Origin: Stratiformator vulcanicus
GTDB lineage: Bacteria; Planctomycetota; Planctomycetia; Planctomycetales; Planctomycetaceae
Assembly: GCF_007744515.1 (NCBI RefSeq)
Contig: NZ_CP036268.1
Location: 4,174,088-4,238,087 of the forward strand
Direction: 5' to 3'
DNA length: 64,000 nt
In this document: piece after piece, positions 34,606-44,573 of the stretch
Layout: each line of letters starts with the position of its first letter
Numbering within the stretch: the first letter of the stretch is position 1
The notes under the pieces: generated by a model
Told to the model about the DNA's origin: nothing
The model's input: the letters and a program-made list of their open reading frames with translations, nothing else
Database searches by the model: none
Translations under genes and position numbers: made by a program

Positions 34606-37026
34606 TTAAGTGCTGAGGCGATCGAGCCAGCTCTCCCATTGAGGACGGTCCAATACAGTGAGCGGGGAGTCGAACGATTCGGGCGGAAGCCGTTTTAAGA
34701 CGACTCGTGCCTGTTCGATGATCGAGCGGGCATTGATGTCCTGCCCGGCTGCACGATACGCCTGAGCCATTCGAACGTAGGCGAGCAGGATGCGTGGATC
34801 GTTCGGGTAGCGATTGAGTGCCCGCGTGTAGGTCTCGACGGTCTGATCGAGTGGCCCTAATTCAAATCGGACGTGCCCGGCTTCAAAGATGGCCGTCGCG
34901 AGCAGTTCCTTGCCATGGGACGTCAGCCGGTCTCGCTCTTCCAACGGAATTAACGACCGCGTCACCTGATCGACAACCGTCGCGGCACGCTCTAACACCG
35001 CGATCCGCTGACGCGCAAGTTCCTGACGAAGGTTTTCGGTTTCCGCCGTTTTTTGCCGCTTGGCAATCTCATCGGCGCACTGCCGCAGGCCGATCGTCAG
35101 GAGGACGCGGGCTTCGGGCACGCGAGCGTCAGCCGAGTAGCGCCGCAAGAATTCGTCGAGCATCGAGTTGGCCCGTTCCAGCCGGTCTTTGCGGGTTGGC
35201 AACGCCGATGTATTTGCCGTCGAATTTGAAACGGGCAGGATCGGCACACTGCCGCTGCCGGGTTGAGCAGTGATCGTCTTCGAGTCCGTCGAATCGTCGG
35301 GACCGCTGATGATCGCACGTCGGTGGAGGAGCCGCGCAACCGAGAACAGGGCCGACCGCCACTCGGTGGCAGCGGGGGTCAGCTCATCGGCAGTGAGGAG
35401 TTCGAGCCAAACCCGCTCGGCATCATCGAGTTGGCCTTTTTCGAGAAGACATTGCCCGTACATCAAGCGGGCGCGGAACGAGACCGGGTCGGTTCGGTGG
35501 TTCTCGATGACATCCAGCATCGCCGCTGCGGCTTCGTCGATCCGGTCGAAGTCCATCAGAACTTCGCCTTTGAGCAGCGTTCCGGATGCAGTCAGCCCGA
35601 GCGGTTCCTGCTTGAGAAACTGGTCGATGTATGCCAGCGACTCATCGAACGCTCCGCCGCGACGAGTGTCGGTAGCCGCGGTCCACAAAGCCTCCGCGAC
35701 TCGTTCTTTGTCGTGCAGCGCTTCGGCGATACGTCCGTAGGCGCGTCCACTTTGGCGCCACAACGCATCACGCTCGAGACGCGAATTGCGGCGGGCTGTC
35801 ATATCCGCTTTCGACGCGATCGCCTCCGCCGCTTCGGCTTCGCGGCGTCGGGTCAATGCAATCAGTTCCAGCGAAGCCGTTTCGCCGAGAACCCGCCGAG
35901 ACAAATCAGCCAGCGCGACGGCGTCGGCATATTGAGAGTTGTCGACCCACGTTTCCCAAGCTTTGCGGAACGACCGGCGAACATGTTCGACGTCGATCCA
36001 ACGATTTCGAAACGGGGTTCGTTCGGCGAAACGCTCGACCGCCTCCGCGTACCAGCTCAGCGCTTCCTCTTTGCGTCCGTCGGCTTGGAAGATTTCGGCG
36101 ATAGCCAGAGAGGAAGCAAACGCCTCGTCGCTTTCGGGATAGGTTCGGGCGGCTCTCTCATACGACTTCACCGCGCGATGTCGCTCTCCGGAGCGCTCGA
36201 ACGTTCGGCCAGAGAGATAAATGGCGATCGCGTGATTGCCGTAATCGATCGTCAACTTTTCGGAAACCGGATCCAGTAAGCGTCGAGCTTGATCGAGTTC
36301 GCCACGTGCAAGGTGGATGCGAGCTTTCAGCACTCTCGTCCGATCGTCTGATTGCTGATCGACCTTCTTTAACAGGTCGTCGGCTTTATCGATGTGTCCG
36401 GCAGCCAACTCCGTGCGTGCCGCGAGTCGAACGACGCTGTCATCGACCGTGGAGGTTTCCGACTCAGTCAGTTGATGTGCGAGTTCGATCGCTTCCGCCG
36501 GGACGGGGCGGCCGGAGTCGGCGATTTGAATCTCGAGCCACGCCCGCGCGGCATCGCTATGACCTTCGAAATCCGATTTCCGTAGCTCCGACAGCGGTCG
36601 CTCGGCTTCGGCGTATCGGCCGAGTTCATAAAGCGACATGCCGTAAGCGTATGCCCACTCGTTTCGACGCGAATCGGTCAACGCTTGCTGTTCTGACTCC
36701 TTCAGGTGAACGGCGGCTCGTCGATAGAATCGCAGATGACCGTCGCCCGGTTCGTCCTCGGCAAGTCGAAATGCCGCCACACCGCGGATGAACTCACCGG
36801 CGCCGCCGAACGCGGGATGGCGGAATCCGATGTCCTCCAGTTCCTCTGAGATTCGCGCCGCCCGCCGCCACGCCCGGGGCTCATCGGGCCGGTCGATCAA
36901 CCGCAACGCCGATTCGAGCTGTTCCTCCGGCGTTCGAACATCAGCCGTCAACGTGAACCATCCCAAGACGCCAACGGCGACGCAGAGAGTGGACACGACG
37001 GCGATGGCAAGCAGACGGATCGACAT
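34606..37026 (-). CDS. Large TPR-repeat membrane-anchored protein
   Basis: About 806 residues. Start at ATG 37026 (a TTG lies three codons upstream). One N-terminal membrane segment (LLAIAVVSTLCVAVGVLGWF) anchors a long periplasmic or cytoplasmic array of tetratricopeptide-like units, for example YAYGMSLYELGRYAEAERPL, ARIHLARGELDQARRLLDPV, AVKSYERAARTYPESDEAFA and TYTRALNRYPNDPRILLAYV. Such arrays scaffold protein complexes. It lies 77 bases upstream of the FlgN-like gene on the same strand and could be the first gene of the flagellar transcript, but no motility role is demonstrated by the sequence. Confidence 0.82.
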   Translation of the reverse strand: MSIRLLAIAVVSTLCVAVGVLGWFTLTADVRTPEEQLESALRLIDRPDEPRAWRRAARISEELEDIGFRHPAFGGAGEFIRGVAAFRLAEDEPGDGHLRFYRRAAVHLKESEQQALTDSRRNEWAYAYGMSLYELGRYAEAERPLSELRKSDFEGHSDAARAWLEIQIADSGRPVPAEAIELAHQLTESETSTVDDSVVRLAARTELAAGHIDKADDLLKKVDQQSDDRTRVLKARIHLARGELDQARRLLDPVSEKLTIDYGNHAIAIYLSGRTFERSGERHRAVKSYERAARTYPESDEAFASSLAIAEIFQADGRKEEALSWYAEAVERFAERTPFRNRWIDVEHVRRSFRKAWETWVDNSQYADAVALADLSRRVLGETASLELIALTRRREAEAAEAIASKADMTARRNSRLERDALWRQSGRAYGRIAEALHDKERVAEALWTAATDTRRGGAFDESLAYIDQFLKQEPLGLTASGTLLKGEVLMDFDRIDEAAAAMLDVIENHRTDPVSFRARLMYGQCLLEKGQLDDAERVWLELLTADELTPAATEWRSALFSVARLLHRRAIISGPDDSTDSKTITAQPGSGSVPILPVSNSTANTSALPTRKDRLERANSMLDEFLRRYSADARVPEARVLLTIGLRQCADEIAKRQKTAETENLRQELARQRIAVLERAATVVDQVTRSLIPLEERDRLTSHGKELLATAIFEAGHVRFELGPLDQTVETYTRALNRYPNDPRILLAYVRMAQAYRAAGQDINARSIIEQARVVLKRLPPESFDSPLTVLDRPQWESWLDRLST

Positions 37027-37203
37027 GAAGGACAAACCCGACCGGGAGACCCGGTGGAGTCATTGGATGGGAGGAAACGTGATCTAGCCGACCGGAACAG
37101 GGGCGCTTCGGCGGCTCTGACTGAGACATGAGCAAAGAGGCAGCGAGCGCATATCGCGCCCGCCGAACGAGGTCAAGGTGAATGCCGCGTCCGGTCAGTC
37201 GCT

Positions 37204-38223
37204 CTACGCGTTGTAGTACGCGCGGTACCACTCGACAAAGCTCTGCACGCCGGTCTCGATCGGCGTCTTCGGCGAGAACCCGACGGCGCTACCGAGGTCG
37301 TCCACGCAGGCGAACGTCTGCTCGACATCACCCGGCTGCATCGGCAGCATCGTTTTCGTCGCCGTGCGGCCCAGGTAGCCCTCAAGAACTTCGATCAGCC
37401 GCATCAATTCAATCGGCTCATTGTTGCCGATGTTGAACAGCCGGAATGGTCCGGTGCCGGTCGCCGGATCATTTTCGTCAAACGTTTCGCGGCCATCGGG
37501 GATGGCATCACACGTTCGGACGACGCCCTCGGCGATGTCGTCGATATAGGTAAAGTCGCGCCGCATCCGACCTTCGTTGAAGACTTCGATCGGCTCTCCG
37601 GCGAGAATCGCCTTCGTAAACTTGAACAGCGCCATGTCGGGACGGCCCCAAGGTCCATACACGGTAAAGAATCGCAGGCCCGTCGTCGGTAGTTGGAACA
37701 GATGGCTGTAGGAGTGGGCCATCAGTTCGTTGGCCCGCTTTGTGGCCGCGTAGAGACTGACGGGGTGGTCGGCGGGGCCGCGCTCTCGAAACGGGATCGT
37801 CCTATTCGCCCCGTAGACGGAGCTCGACGAGGCGTAGACGAGATGGCCGACGTTGCCGTGGCGACAGCCTTCGAGGATGTTCAGAAAGCCGACGAGATTG
37901 CTGTCGACGTACGCTTCGGGATCGGTCAGCGAGTACCGCACCCCCGCTTGCGCGGCCAGGTGGATGACGCGATCGAATCGCTCTTCGCGAAACAGGTTCG
38001 CGATCACATCACGATCTTCGACCGCGGCTCGCACGAATCGAAATCCGTCATGCTGCCTCAACCGCTGCAGCCTCGCTTCCTTCAACGTCACATCGTAGTA
38101 CGGACTCAAATTGTCGAGCCCGACCACCTCGACGGGGTCCGACGAGTCGGCACGATCGAGCAGCCGACCGGCCACGTGATAGCCGATAAATCCCGCCGCT
38201 CCGGTGACGAGAATCTTCGCCAT
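37204..38223 (-). CDS. UDP-glucuronate 4-epimerase-type SDR
   Basis: Extended short-chain dehydrogenase/epimerase that interconverts UDP-glucuronate and UDP-galacturonate. 339 residues: Rossmann GxxGxxG motif GAAGFIGYH at the N-terminus, LAAQAGVRYSLTDPEAYVDS typical of CapI/LspL-type epimerases, SSSSVYGANRTIPF, catalytic YxxxK in SLYAATKRANE, and the FTVYGPWGRPDMALFKFTKA loop. Start set to ATG 38223, the usual N-terminus of the family, though the frame extends upstream. It is followed in order by nothing on the same strand; the UDP-xylose synthase gene lies 155 bases upstream, giving a UDP-uronic acid branch point. Confidence 0.9.
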   Translation of the reverse strand: MAKILVTGAAGFIGYHVAGRLLDRADSSDPVEVVGLDNLSPYYDVTLKEARLQRLRQHDGFRFVRAAVEDRDVIANLFREERFDRVIHLAAQAGVRYSLTDPEAYVDSNLVGFLNILEGCRHGNVGHLVYASSSSVYGANRTIPFRERGPADHPVSLYAATKRANELMAHSYSHLFQLPTTGLRFFTVYGPWGRPDMALFKFTKAILAGEPIEVFNEGRMRRDFTYIDDIAEGVVRTCDAIPDGRETFDENDPATGTGPFRLFNIGNNEPIELMRLIEVLEGYLGRTATKTMLPMQPGDVEQTFACVDDLGSAVGFSPKTPIETGVQSFVEWYRAYYNA

Positions 38224-38377
38224 GCGTGTGTTGCACCTTCCCGAATCGGTCGTCAGTTCGTCGGCCGCGTGTTGAGCAGTCGTCTTTTCATCGGACAATA
38301 GCAGCCGACGCACCCAAATTCGACGACGGGCGTGAGGCCGGGCCGCTGAAGCCGAGCGGCTAGAGTAATCAATCTCA

Positions 38378-39328
38378 TCAAGGAAGCGATTCGGTCCCTG
38401 CCGCGAGCGCTCGATAGTATTCGGTCGTTCGCGTTAAGCCGGTCAGCAGATCGACCTTTGGTTCCCAGTCGAGCAGTGACTTGGCCTTGCTGATATCGGG
38501 GCAGCGTTTTCGCGGGTCGTCGGTCGGCAGCGGGCGAAAGTCGATTTCTGACTTTGACTCAGTCACCTTCAGCGCGGCTTCCGCCAGTTCGATCATCGTG
38601 TACTCGGAGGGATTGCCAAGATTCACCGGCCCCGGATCGTGTTCCAAAGCCATCATCCGGAGCATGCCTTCGATCAGATCATCGACAAAGCAGAAGGATC
38701 GGGTTTGCTTTCCATCTCCGTAAACGGTGAGCGACTCTCCCCGCAGGGCTTGGTTGACGAAGTTTGAGACGACCCGCCCGTCATTCGGGTCCATCCGCGG
38801 GCCGTAGGTATTGAAGATGCGAATGATTCGCACTTCGACGCCATGCGCTTGTGAATAATTCACACACAGCGACTCGGCGACCCGCTTACCCTCGTCGTAG
38901 CAGCTTCGCGGACCGAGCGGATTGACGTGTCCCCAGTAGTCTTCGGTTTGCGGATGCACTTCCGGGTCGCCATAGACCTCCGACGTCGAGGCGTGCAGGA
39001 TCTTGGCATTACAGCGTTTCGCCAACCCGAGAACATTGACCATCCCGACCGTTGACGTCTTGATCGTCTTGATTGGATTCGATTGATAAGCCTCCGGCGA
39101 GGCGGGGCAGGCGAGGTTGAAGACCTGCTCGGCATCAATGTAAATCGGCTGCACGATGTCGTGGCGAATGACTTCGAACCGCGGATTGCCAATCAACTTA
39201 CGGATGTTTGCTTTGCGACCCGTGTAGAAGTTATCGAGACAGATAACTTCGTCGCCACGATCGATAAGGCGTTCGCAGAGATGGCTTCCGAGAAAGCCGG
39301 CTCCGCCGGTCACCAGAATACTGGCCAT
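38378..39328 (-). CDS. UDP-xylose synthase (UDP-glucuronate decarboxylase)
   Basis: Extended SDR that oxidatively decarboxylates UDP-glucuronate to UDP-xylose. About 316 residues: [20 protein letters not shown], the family-specific [40 protein letters not shown], catalytic YxxxK in [11 protein letters not shown], and [20 protein letters not shown], all strong UXS markers. ATG at 39328 gives the standard N-terminus; the upstream open frame is ignored. Pairs with the UDP-glucuronate epimerase gene downstream; the UDP-glucose dehydrogenase that would feed both is not in the window. Confidence 0.95.
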   Translation of the reverse strand: MASILVTGGAGFLGSHLCERLIDRGDEVICLDNFYTGRKANIRKLIGNPRFEVIRHDIVQPIYIDAEQVFNLACPASPEAYQSNPIKTIKTSTVGMVNVLGLAKRCNAKILHASTSEVYGDPEVHPQTEDYWGHVNPLGPRSCYDEGKRVAESLCVNYSQAHGVEVRIIRIFNTYGPRMDPNDGRVVSNFVNQALRGESLTVYGDGKQTRSFCFVDDLIEGMLRMMALEHDPGPVNLGNPSEYTMIELAEAALKVTESKSEIDFRPLPTDDPRKRCPDISKAKSLLDWEPKVDLLTGLTRTTEYYRALAAGTESLP

Positions 39329-39450
39329 GGTGAAATCGTCGCTCCGACGCGGTGAATTGGGCACTCCGTGAGCGGCGAGACTAACCGGGGCGGAGCGACT
39401 TATCAATTTTCGGCTGATACGCAGCTCAATCGAAGATGTAGCGAGGCGTC

Positions 39451-39720
39451 ATGACTCGTCCGGCAGACCGACAAATCGCTGAGGCGATAAAGAGGCTCGC
39501 CTCGGAACGCGGGCCGGAGAAAACCTTCTGCCCCTCCGAAGCAGCTCGACGGCTGCGTTCTGACAATTGGAGGGAACTGATGGATGACGTGCGACGCGTT
39601 GCCGCCGCCCTGTGTGATGAGGGCCATCTCGTGGCGACACAGCGGGGGACCGTAGTCGACCCACTCACTGCACGAGGGCCGATCCGCTTGCAGCAGCGAG
39701 TGGACCGGGGTGAGCAGTGA
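39451..39720 (+). CDS. DUF3253 family protein
   Basis: Small 89-residue protein of the DUF3253 family: RPADRQIAEAIKRLASERGP, KTFCPSEAARRLRSDNWREL and VAAALCDEGHLVATQRGTVV are its hallmark segments. The family has a winged-helix-like predicted fold and no assigned activity. ATG start is preceded by no strong Shine-Dalgarno. It is alone on the plus strand between the minus-strand nucleotide-sugar genes and the DUF1501 gene. Confidence 0.85.
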   Translation: MTRPADRQIAEAIKRLASERGPEKTFCPSEAARRLRSDNWRELMDDVRRVAAALCDEGHLVATQRGTVVDPLTARGPIRLQQRVDRGEQ

Positions 39721-39806
39721 TTGTGATGCGTGTTCGGCCGATTTTGGGCCATAGGTGACCCGATCAGTGGTGTCCCACTCAGGCGATCAACAAGGCAATC
39801 TCTCGA

Positions 39807-41096
39807 TCAACCAAATAGTTCCGCAATCGCTTTCCCGCCGTCGGTAATGGGGACTGGGCGATCACCGTCGTAGAGTTCGTGCTCCGGGTCGATGCCGAGG
39901 GCAGCGTACATCGTGGCGTGCAGGTCGGGCACGCTAACGGGACGATCGACGATGTTCTTCGCCAGTTCGTCGGTCGTGCCGATCGCCTGTCCGGTTTGGA
40001 GTCCGCCTCCGGCCATCAGCACGGAGAAGGCTTCGGATTGGTGTCCGCGTCCGCCGCCGGCATCAAAACCGGGCGGGCGACCGAATTCGGTCCCGACCAC
40101 GATCAGCGTCTTGTCGAGCAATTGATGGCGTTCAAGATCGAGAACCAACGCTGACAAAGCCGTATCGAGTTCGCGAATTAATTCGTGCTGATTGAGAATC
40201 CCTTCGCGGTGGACGTCCCAGCCGGTGCCGTTGACGAAGTTGAGATTGTGTGAGACCTCGATGAACCGCACCCCCGACTGAATCAGCCGTCGCGATAACA
40301 GGCAGCGCTGGCCGAACTCCCCGCCGTAGCTGTTACGGAGATCGGCCGACTCACCGTCAAGATCGAACACCTTAGCGAACTCCGGCCCGCCGAGCCGCAG
40401 GGCCTCGCCGACGGTCTGGTCATAGTCGGCGACCAAAGAATCGTCCGGGTGGCGCCGGCGATATTCCGCTCGCAACGTGTCGAGCAATTTCTCGCGTCGA
40501 TCCCAACGGCGATCAGCAATATCGGAAGGACGGGAAAGCCCGGCCGGACCTTTTTTAGTGTCGGTCAGATAGACATAATTCGCCGCCGCTCCGAGAAAGC
40601 CCGGCCCGCGGGTCACGTTCGGGTAGCCGATCACCACATACGCCGGAACGCCGTCTCCCGCCGGTCCGCGGACGTGCGAAATGCCCGAGCCGATCGAAGG
40701 ATAGACGATCGTCCCCGATGTCAGCCGCCCCGTGTGCATGCGATTTGTTGCGGCCGCGTGCTCGTCGACGACATCATGATGGACCGATCGCACCGGAACG
40801 AAGCGGTCGTAAATCGCCGCACACTTCGGCATGTGCTCGCAGACTTGAACACCCGGGATCGCGGTGTCGATTGCCGGGTAATAGGAACCCGGCTTCCGCT
40901 CCTTCGGATCCCCCAACCGTTTCGGGTCGAAGGTATCGGTGTGCCCGGCGCCGCCGCCGAGCCAAACGTAAATGCAGTGTTCCGCTTTGCCAAGTGAGGA
41001 GTGCGATTCGCTCGCAAAGCCCGGTCGGGTGAGCATCGATGTCGATGCCGCGACGGCGGCGGTTTTCAGAAAGTCTCGGCGGTGGTGTGAGGTCAT
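39807..41096 (-). CDS. DUF1501 family Tat-exported protein (module 2)
   Basis: 429 residues with an evident twin-arginine signal [19 protein letters not shown]. Family segments: [80 protein letters not shown] and [15 protein letters not shown]. Compared with the module 1 DUF1501 it is about 55 residues shorter and more divergent, so the two are distinct paralogues rather than recent duplicates. It follows the LamG-DUF1549-DUF1553 gene after 63 bases, giving the usual pair. No enzymatic role is established. Confidence 0.94.
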   Translation of the reverse strand: MTSHHRRDFLKTAAVAASTSMLTRPGFASESHSSLGKAEHCIYVWLGGGAGHTDTFDPKRLGDPKERKPGSYYPAIDTAIPGVQVCEHMPKCAAIYDRFVPVRSVHHDVVDEHAAATNRMHTGRLTSGTIVYPSIGSGISHVRGPAGDGVPAYVVIGYPNVTRGPGFLGAAANYVYLTDTKKGPAGLSRPSDIADRRWDRREKLLDTLRAEYRRRHPDDSLVADYDQTVGEALRLGGPEFAKVFDLDGESADLRNSYGGEFGQRCLLSRRLIQSGVRFIEVSHNLNFVNGTGWDVHREGILNQHELIRELDTALSALVLDLERHQLLDKTLIVVGTEFGRPPGFDAGGGRGHQSEAFSVLMAGGGLQTGQAIGTTDELAKNIVDRPVSVPDLHATMYAALGIDPEHELYDGDRPVPITDGGKAIAELFG

Positions 41097-41159
41097 TGTT
41101 TGACTCTTGATTGGCGAAGGCCGCGTTTCCTGACAGTCGCGGCTGAACGAGGTTGCCTG

Positions 41160-44100
41160 TTAGGGCACAATGACAAATTCCGGACTGTTCAGGAGCGACC
41201 ACAGCACATCTTCGGCTTGCGCTCTCCATTCCGGATCGAGTCGGCTCGACGGAGGGTCGCCCTCGGCGATGACCATCGCCAATTCCTGCTGACGAGTATT
41301 CGCCTTCGATCGCAAATGGTTCGACCATGACACCCCGGTGGTCGGATAATCGCGATCAAGCGAGCCGGAGGCCGCGTCCGGTTTGACGCGCGTCTCAAAC
41401 CCGTCAACCAACACGCGGGAGACAACGGCCCGCTCTTTCTTTGTTGGCAGCCGTGTCAAAATTCGTTGGAAGTACTCGTCGGTGAGCTGCTCCGCCGACT
41501 CGGCCTGAAGCGCAAGTCGCGTGAACTCACTATCGTCCGACAACCGAGTGAATCGCCGACCGATGATGCCGGTCGCCAATTGCCCCGCCTGCACGACGTT
41601 CGGCGCGGTCTCCCTTTGATTCGCGGGGTCCTGTCGGGCGGCCCGCCAACCGAACGCCGTGAGCAGCGTGACGAATGGCTCGGCCTTCGGCAGTGAGAGG
41701 CTGGGGCGATCCCGTTCATTTGACGTCGAGGCGAACTGCCACGCCCGCCCTGGCGACCCGAGATTGATGAAGACATTCGCCGCCTGCGAGCTGTCCGCAT
41801 CGAAATTCACTTCCCCGGCTTTCAGGAATTTCCCGCTGACCGCGAAGATCGAATCGACGACCTGTTCCGCCGTCATGCGCCGACGAACCGGCCCGTCGAA
41901 GTAGAACGGTTCGTAGTCGGCCTCGGGAACGTCCGACGTGGCTTCTCGCTGATATGTCGCGGAGTTCAGGATCAAACGGGCGACGTGTTTTTGATCGTAA
42001 CCGCTGCGAATCAACTCGCTGGTCAGCCAGTCGAGCAGGGCGGGGTGCGACGGCGCGGCAGCTTCCCAATCGTGGACAGGTTCGACGAACCCGCGACCGA
42101 GATACCGCGCCCACAGGCGATTCACGATGACATGGGCGAACCGCTCATTATGAGGCGACGTCACATATGCGGCGAGCTGCTCGCGAGTGTCGTCCGATGT
42201 TGTCAATCGTTCGAGATCATCGACCTCGACGGCAAACGATTCGAACGGCCATTCGGGAGCGATTTTGTCGCCGGGAAAGATGGACAGCTCAATCGACGGC
42301 GGATTCGGGTCGTCCGCAGCGATCGCCACGCTGCTCGAGGCGGGGACCTTCTGCGACTTGCGGGCGAGCATTGCGGCGACGGAAAACAACTGCCGCTGCG
42401 AGAGATCGTGAAACGGCGCGTCATGGCAGCGCGCACATTTCATTTCCAGCCCGAGAAACGCCTGACCGACGACATAAGCCTTTGACGCCATCGGCACGTC
42501 GTTCTGCGAAGCCATCTCGAACCCATTGGGGCCGCCGCCGAACCGGCTCCCTTCCATCCGAATCAATTCCGTCGCGAACCGATCGATCGGCTTGTTGTCG
42601 CGGAACGACTCGTAAATCCAATAACGAAACGGCCCGGTGTTGTTGAGCGTCGGCTTGAGGATATTCGGATTCTCGGCGAGCACATCCTGCCAGTACCCGA
42701 CCCAGTGATCGGCCCAGCCGGGATCATCCAGGAACCGATTCACAAGCCGGCTGCGACGCGTCTCGGCGGGATCAGCGAAGTAAGCCGCAATCACTTCTTC
42801 GGACGGGATGGTGCCGATCGTGTCGAGCGCCACACGGCGGAGAAATGCCCAGTCATCGATCACTTCGCGAGCTTTGAGCTCCTGCTCGTTCAACTTCGCC
42901 GCGATGAAATGGTCGATCGTATTATTCGCCTGGTAACCGGTCGGCAATTCAGGGACGGCCGGCCGTTCTTTCTCGGACCAAACGTCGCGAGCATAGTCGT
43001 GTCGGTCGGCCCAGTAGAGTTGTTCTTCACCCCCGACTTCGCGGCGGCGGTCGTCATCGATCTCACGGATCGCCTCGTTCTGTCGCGAGGCGAACGTCAT
43101 CCAGCCGGCGTCGGTCAACGGAACGGTCGGGCCGTGACCGATCAGTCGAAATTGACCGCCCGCTTGCCGAACGAAGACGCCGGTTTCGCCCAACTCGGGA
43201 CGCCGATTCTCACCGCCCAGGTAGAGTTCGAGTCGGATGTCATGCTCCTGCCCGTCGCCTTGGTACTCGGCCAGAACTTCATTGTCACCGGTCTGCAATT
43301 GCCGCAATCCGGGTTCGTCGAGCAACGCAACATCACGAATCGGATTGTGGCCGCCGCCAAAGATTTTGTGGAACGGTGCTTCCAGCACGAGTTCATTGTC
43401 GATCCACAGCCGCGCCCCGTTTCGAGCTCGGATCAACAACTCAAGCGGCCCATCCTCGAGAGTCGCCCGTGTCATCGCGCGGACGGCGAATGCGGATGTT
43501 CGGTCAACGCGCAGTGCTTTCGCCGAATACTTGTTCGGCAGCGAAACGAACCCGAGATCGCTCTGCTCATAGATGCGGTCCGGCGTGCGCCAACGGAAAT
43601 TCCACGTCCGCTCCGTCGGAGCATTCTCGTGAATTTCGACGAGCACGCGATCGGACGGATGCTCGGGCAGGGGGGCCTCGGGAACACTCGCGGCGACCGG
43701 ATACCGGCGTTTCAATTCCGATTCCGGGAGCAAGCCGCGATGGAGGACCACCTCGTCGATCTCACCGTGGAATGTGCTCGACGCTTTTCCGCCCAATGCG
43801 GAGCCGATCCAAAGCTCATCATCGTCCACAACGGGTGGTGCCGAGGTCGGGCCGCCGAGGTCCCATGATCCCTTGGAGATTTGACCATCGACGATGCCGC
43901 GGATGCTTTCCGGTTCGCCAAAGCGGTATGAGAGCGCGACGTGATGCCAATCACCATTCGGCCGGAATGTCACGTTCGACTGCCAGCGGTGAAATCGTTC
44001 GTCGCTATTTGCGTCGCTGTTGCGGTCACGGAACAGGAATGTGAGTGCGGCTCGCCCCTTTTTGCCGGTGAGCCGGAGGGCATAGTTGAGGTTGTCTCGG

Positions 44101-44495
44101 CCGAATTTCGACCCGGCCGAGTAGGTCGTCCGCCCTTTGCTGACGATGTGCATGTGCTGCCCGTCCTTGACCGAACCGGGGCGCACCCAAGCTTCAATCG
44201 TGATCGCGTCGCCGTTGTCAAAATCGAGCGGGCTGTCGGGACCAGTGTCACTGACCCGCGCATAGCCCGAACCGCCTGAGATCGACAGCACGCGTCCCTC
44301 GGAGCGGAGCAGTCGCGGCATGTCGCGCAGCGAGCGATGCTTCGCGGTCCCTTCGAGCCGCACGTCGGCTGCGTCGTCATCGAACGACCAGCGGACGATC
44401 TTGGCCGACGCCGGTGATGCCGAGAACATCAACCCCAGCAAAACCCCGCAAATTGCGGCTGATCTGAGCATATTGCTGCGGAACGCGAACTGCAT
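41160..44495 (-). CDS. LamG-DUF1549-DUF1553 protein (module 2)
   Basis: Exported protein of 1111 residues. Signal segment near residues 10-32 (AAICGVLLGLMFSASPASAK) is followed by a LamG/concanavalin-like domain (VRWSFDDD .. DNGDAITIEAWVRPGS .. GDWHHVALSYRFGEPESIRG .. EIDEVVLHRGLLPESELKRR), then a PA14-like beta region, DUF1549 with IDHFIAAKLNEQ, RRVALDTIGTIPS and CARCHDAPFHDLS, and DUF1553 with LAAYVTSPHNERFAHVIVNR and RRRMTAEQVVDSIFAVS. Unlike the module 1 protein it has no N-terminal PSCyt1 heme domain; only the DUF1549 CARCH motif remains. The LamG suggests binding to polysaccharide (inference). Between the heme dehydrogenase and DUF1501 genes. Confidence 0.92.
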   Translation of the reverse strand: MQFAFRSNMLRSAAICGVLLGLMFSASPASAKIVRWSFDDDAADVRLEGTAKHRSLRDMPRLLRSEGRVLSISGGSGYARVSDTGPDSPLDFDNGDAITIEAWVRPGSVKDGQHMHIVSKGRTTYSAGSKFGRDNLNYALRLTGKKGRAALTFLFRDRNSDANSDERFHRWQSNVTFRPNGDWHHVALSYRFGEPESIRGIVDGQISKGSWDLGGPTSAPPVVDDDELWIGSALGGKASSTFHGEIDEVVLHRGLLPESELKRRYPVAASVPEAPLPEHPSDRVLVEIHENAPTERTWNFRWRTPDRIYEQSDLGFVSLPNKYSAKALRVDRTSAFAVRAMTRATLEDGPLELLIRARNGARLWIDNELVLEAPFHKIFGGGHNPIRDVALLDEPGLRQLQTGDNEVLAEYQGDGQEHDIRLELYLGGENRRPELGETGVFVRQAGGQFRLIGHGPTVPLTDAGWMTFASRQNEAIREIDDDRRREVGGEEQLYWADRHDYARDVWSEKERPAVPELPTGYQANNTIDHFIAAKLNEQELKAREVIDDWAFLRRVALDTIGTIPSEEVIAAYFADPAETRRSRLVNRFLDDPGWADHWVGYWQDVLAENPNILKPTLNNTGPFRYWIYESFRDNKPIDRFATELIRMEGSRFGGGPNGFEMASQNDVPMASKAYVVGQAFLGLEMKCARCHDAPFHDLSQRQLFSVAAMLARKSQKVPASSSVAIAADDPNPPSIELSIFPGDKIAPEWPFESFAVEVDDLERLTTSDDTREQLAAYVTSPHNERFAHVIVNRLWARYLGRGFVEPVHDWEAAAPSHPALLDWLTSELIRSGYDQKHVARLILNSATYQREATSDVPEADYEPFYFDGPVRRRMTAEQVVDSIFAVSGKFLKAGEVNFDADSSQAANVFINLGSPGRAWQFASTSNERDRPSLSLPKAEPFVTLLTAFGWRAARQDPANQRETAPNVVQAGQLATGIIGRRFTRLSDDSEFTRLALQAESAEQLTDEYFQRILTRLPTKKERAVVSRVLVDGFETRVKPDAASGSLDRDYPTTGVSWSNHLRSKANTRQQELAMVIAEGDPPSSRLDPEWRAQAEDVLWSLLNSPEFVIVP

Positions 44496-44573
44496 GGGTA
44501 ATTCTCTCCGAATGCCGGTTGCGTCGTCTGAGCCGGCCGTCGTGGTCGGTCGTCGTGATCGAACGAAAGTCTA

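Noticed and set aside
35263-36279. 338-codon plus-strand frame opposite the TPR gene
   Set aside because: Antisense shadow of a repeat-rich real gene; product has no domain.
42705-43868. 387-codon plus-strand frame opposite the LamG-DUF1549 gene
   Set aside because: Shadow of the minus-strand gene caused by high G+C codon use; no recognisable family or ribosome-binding site.
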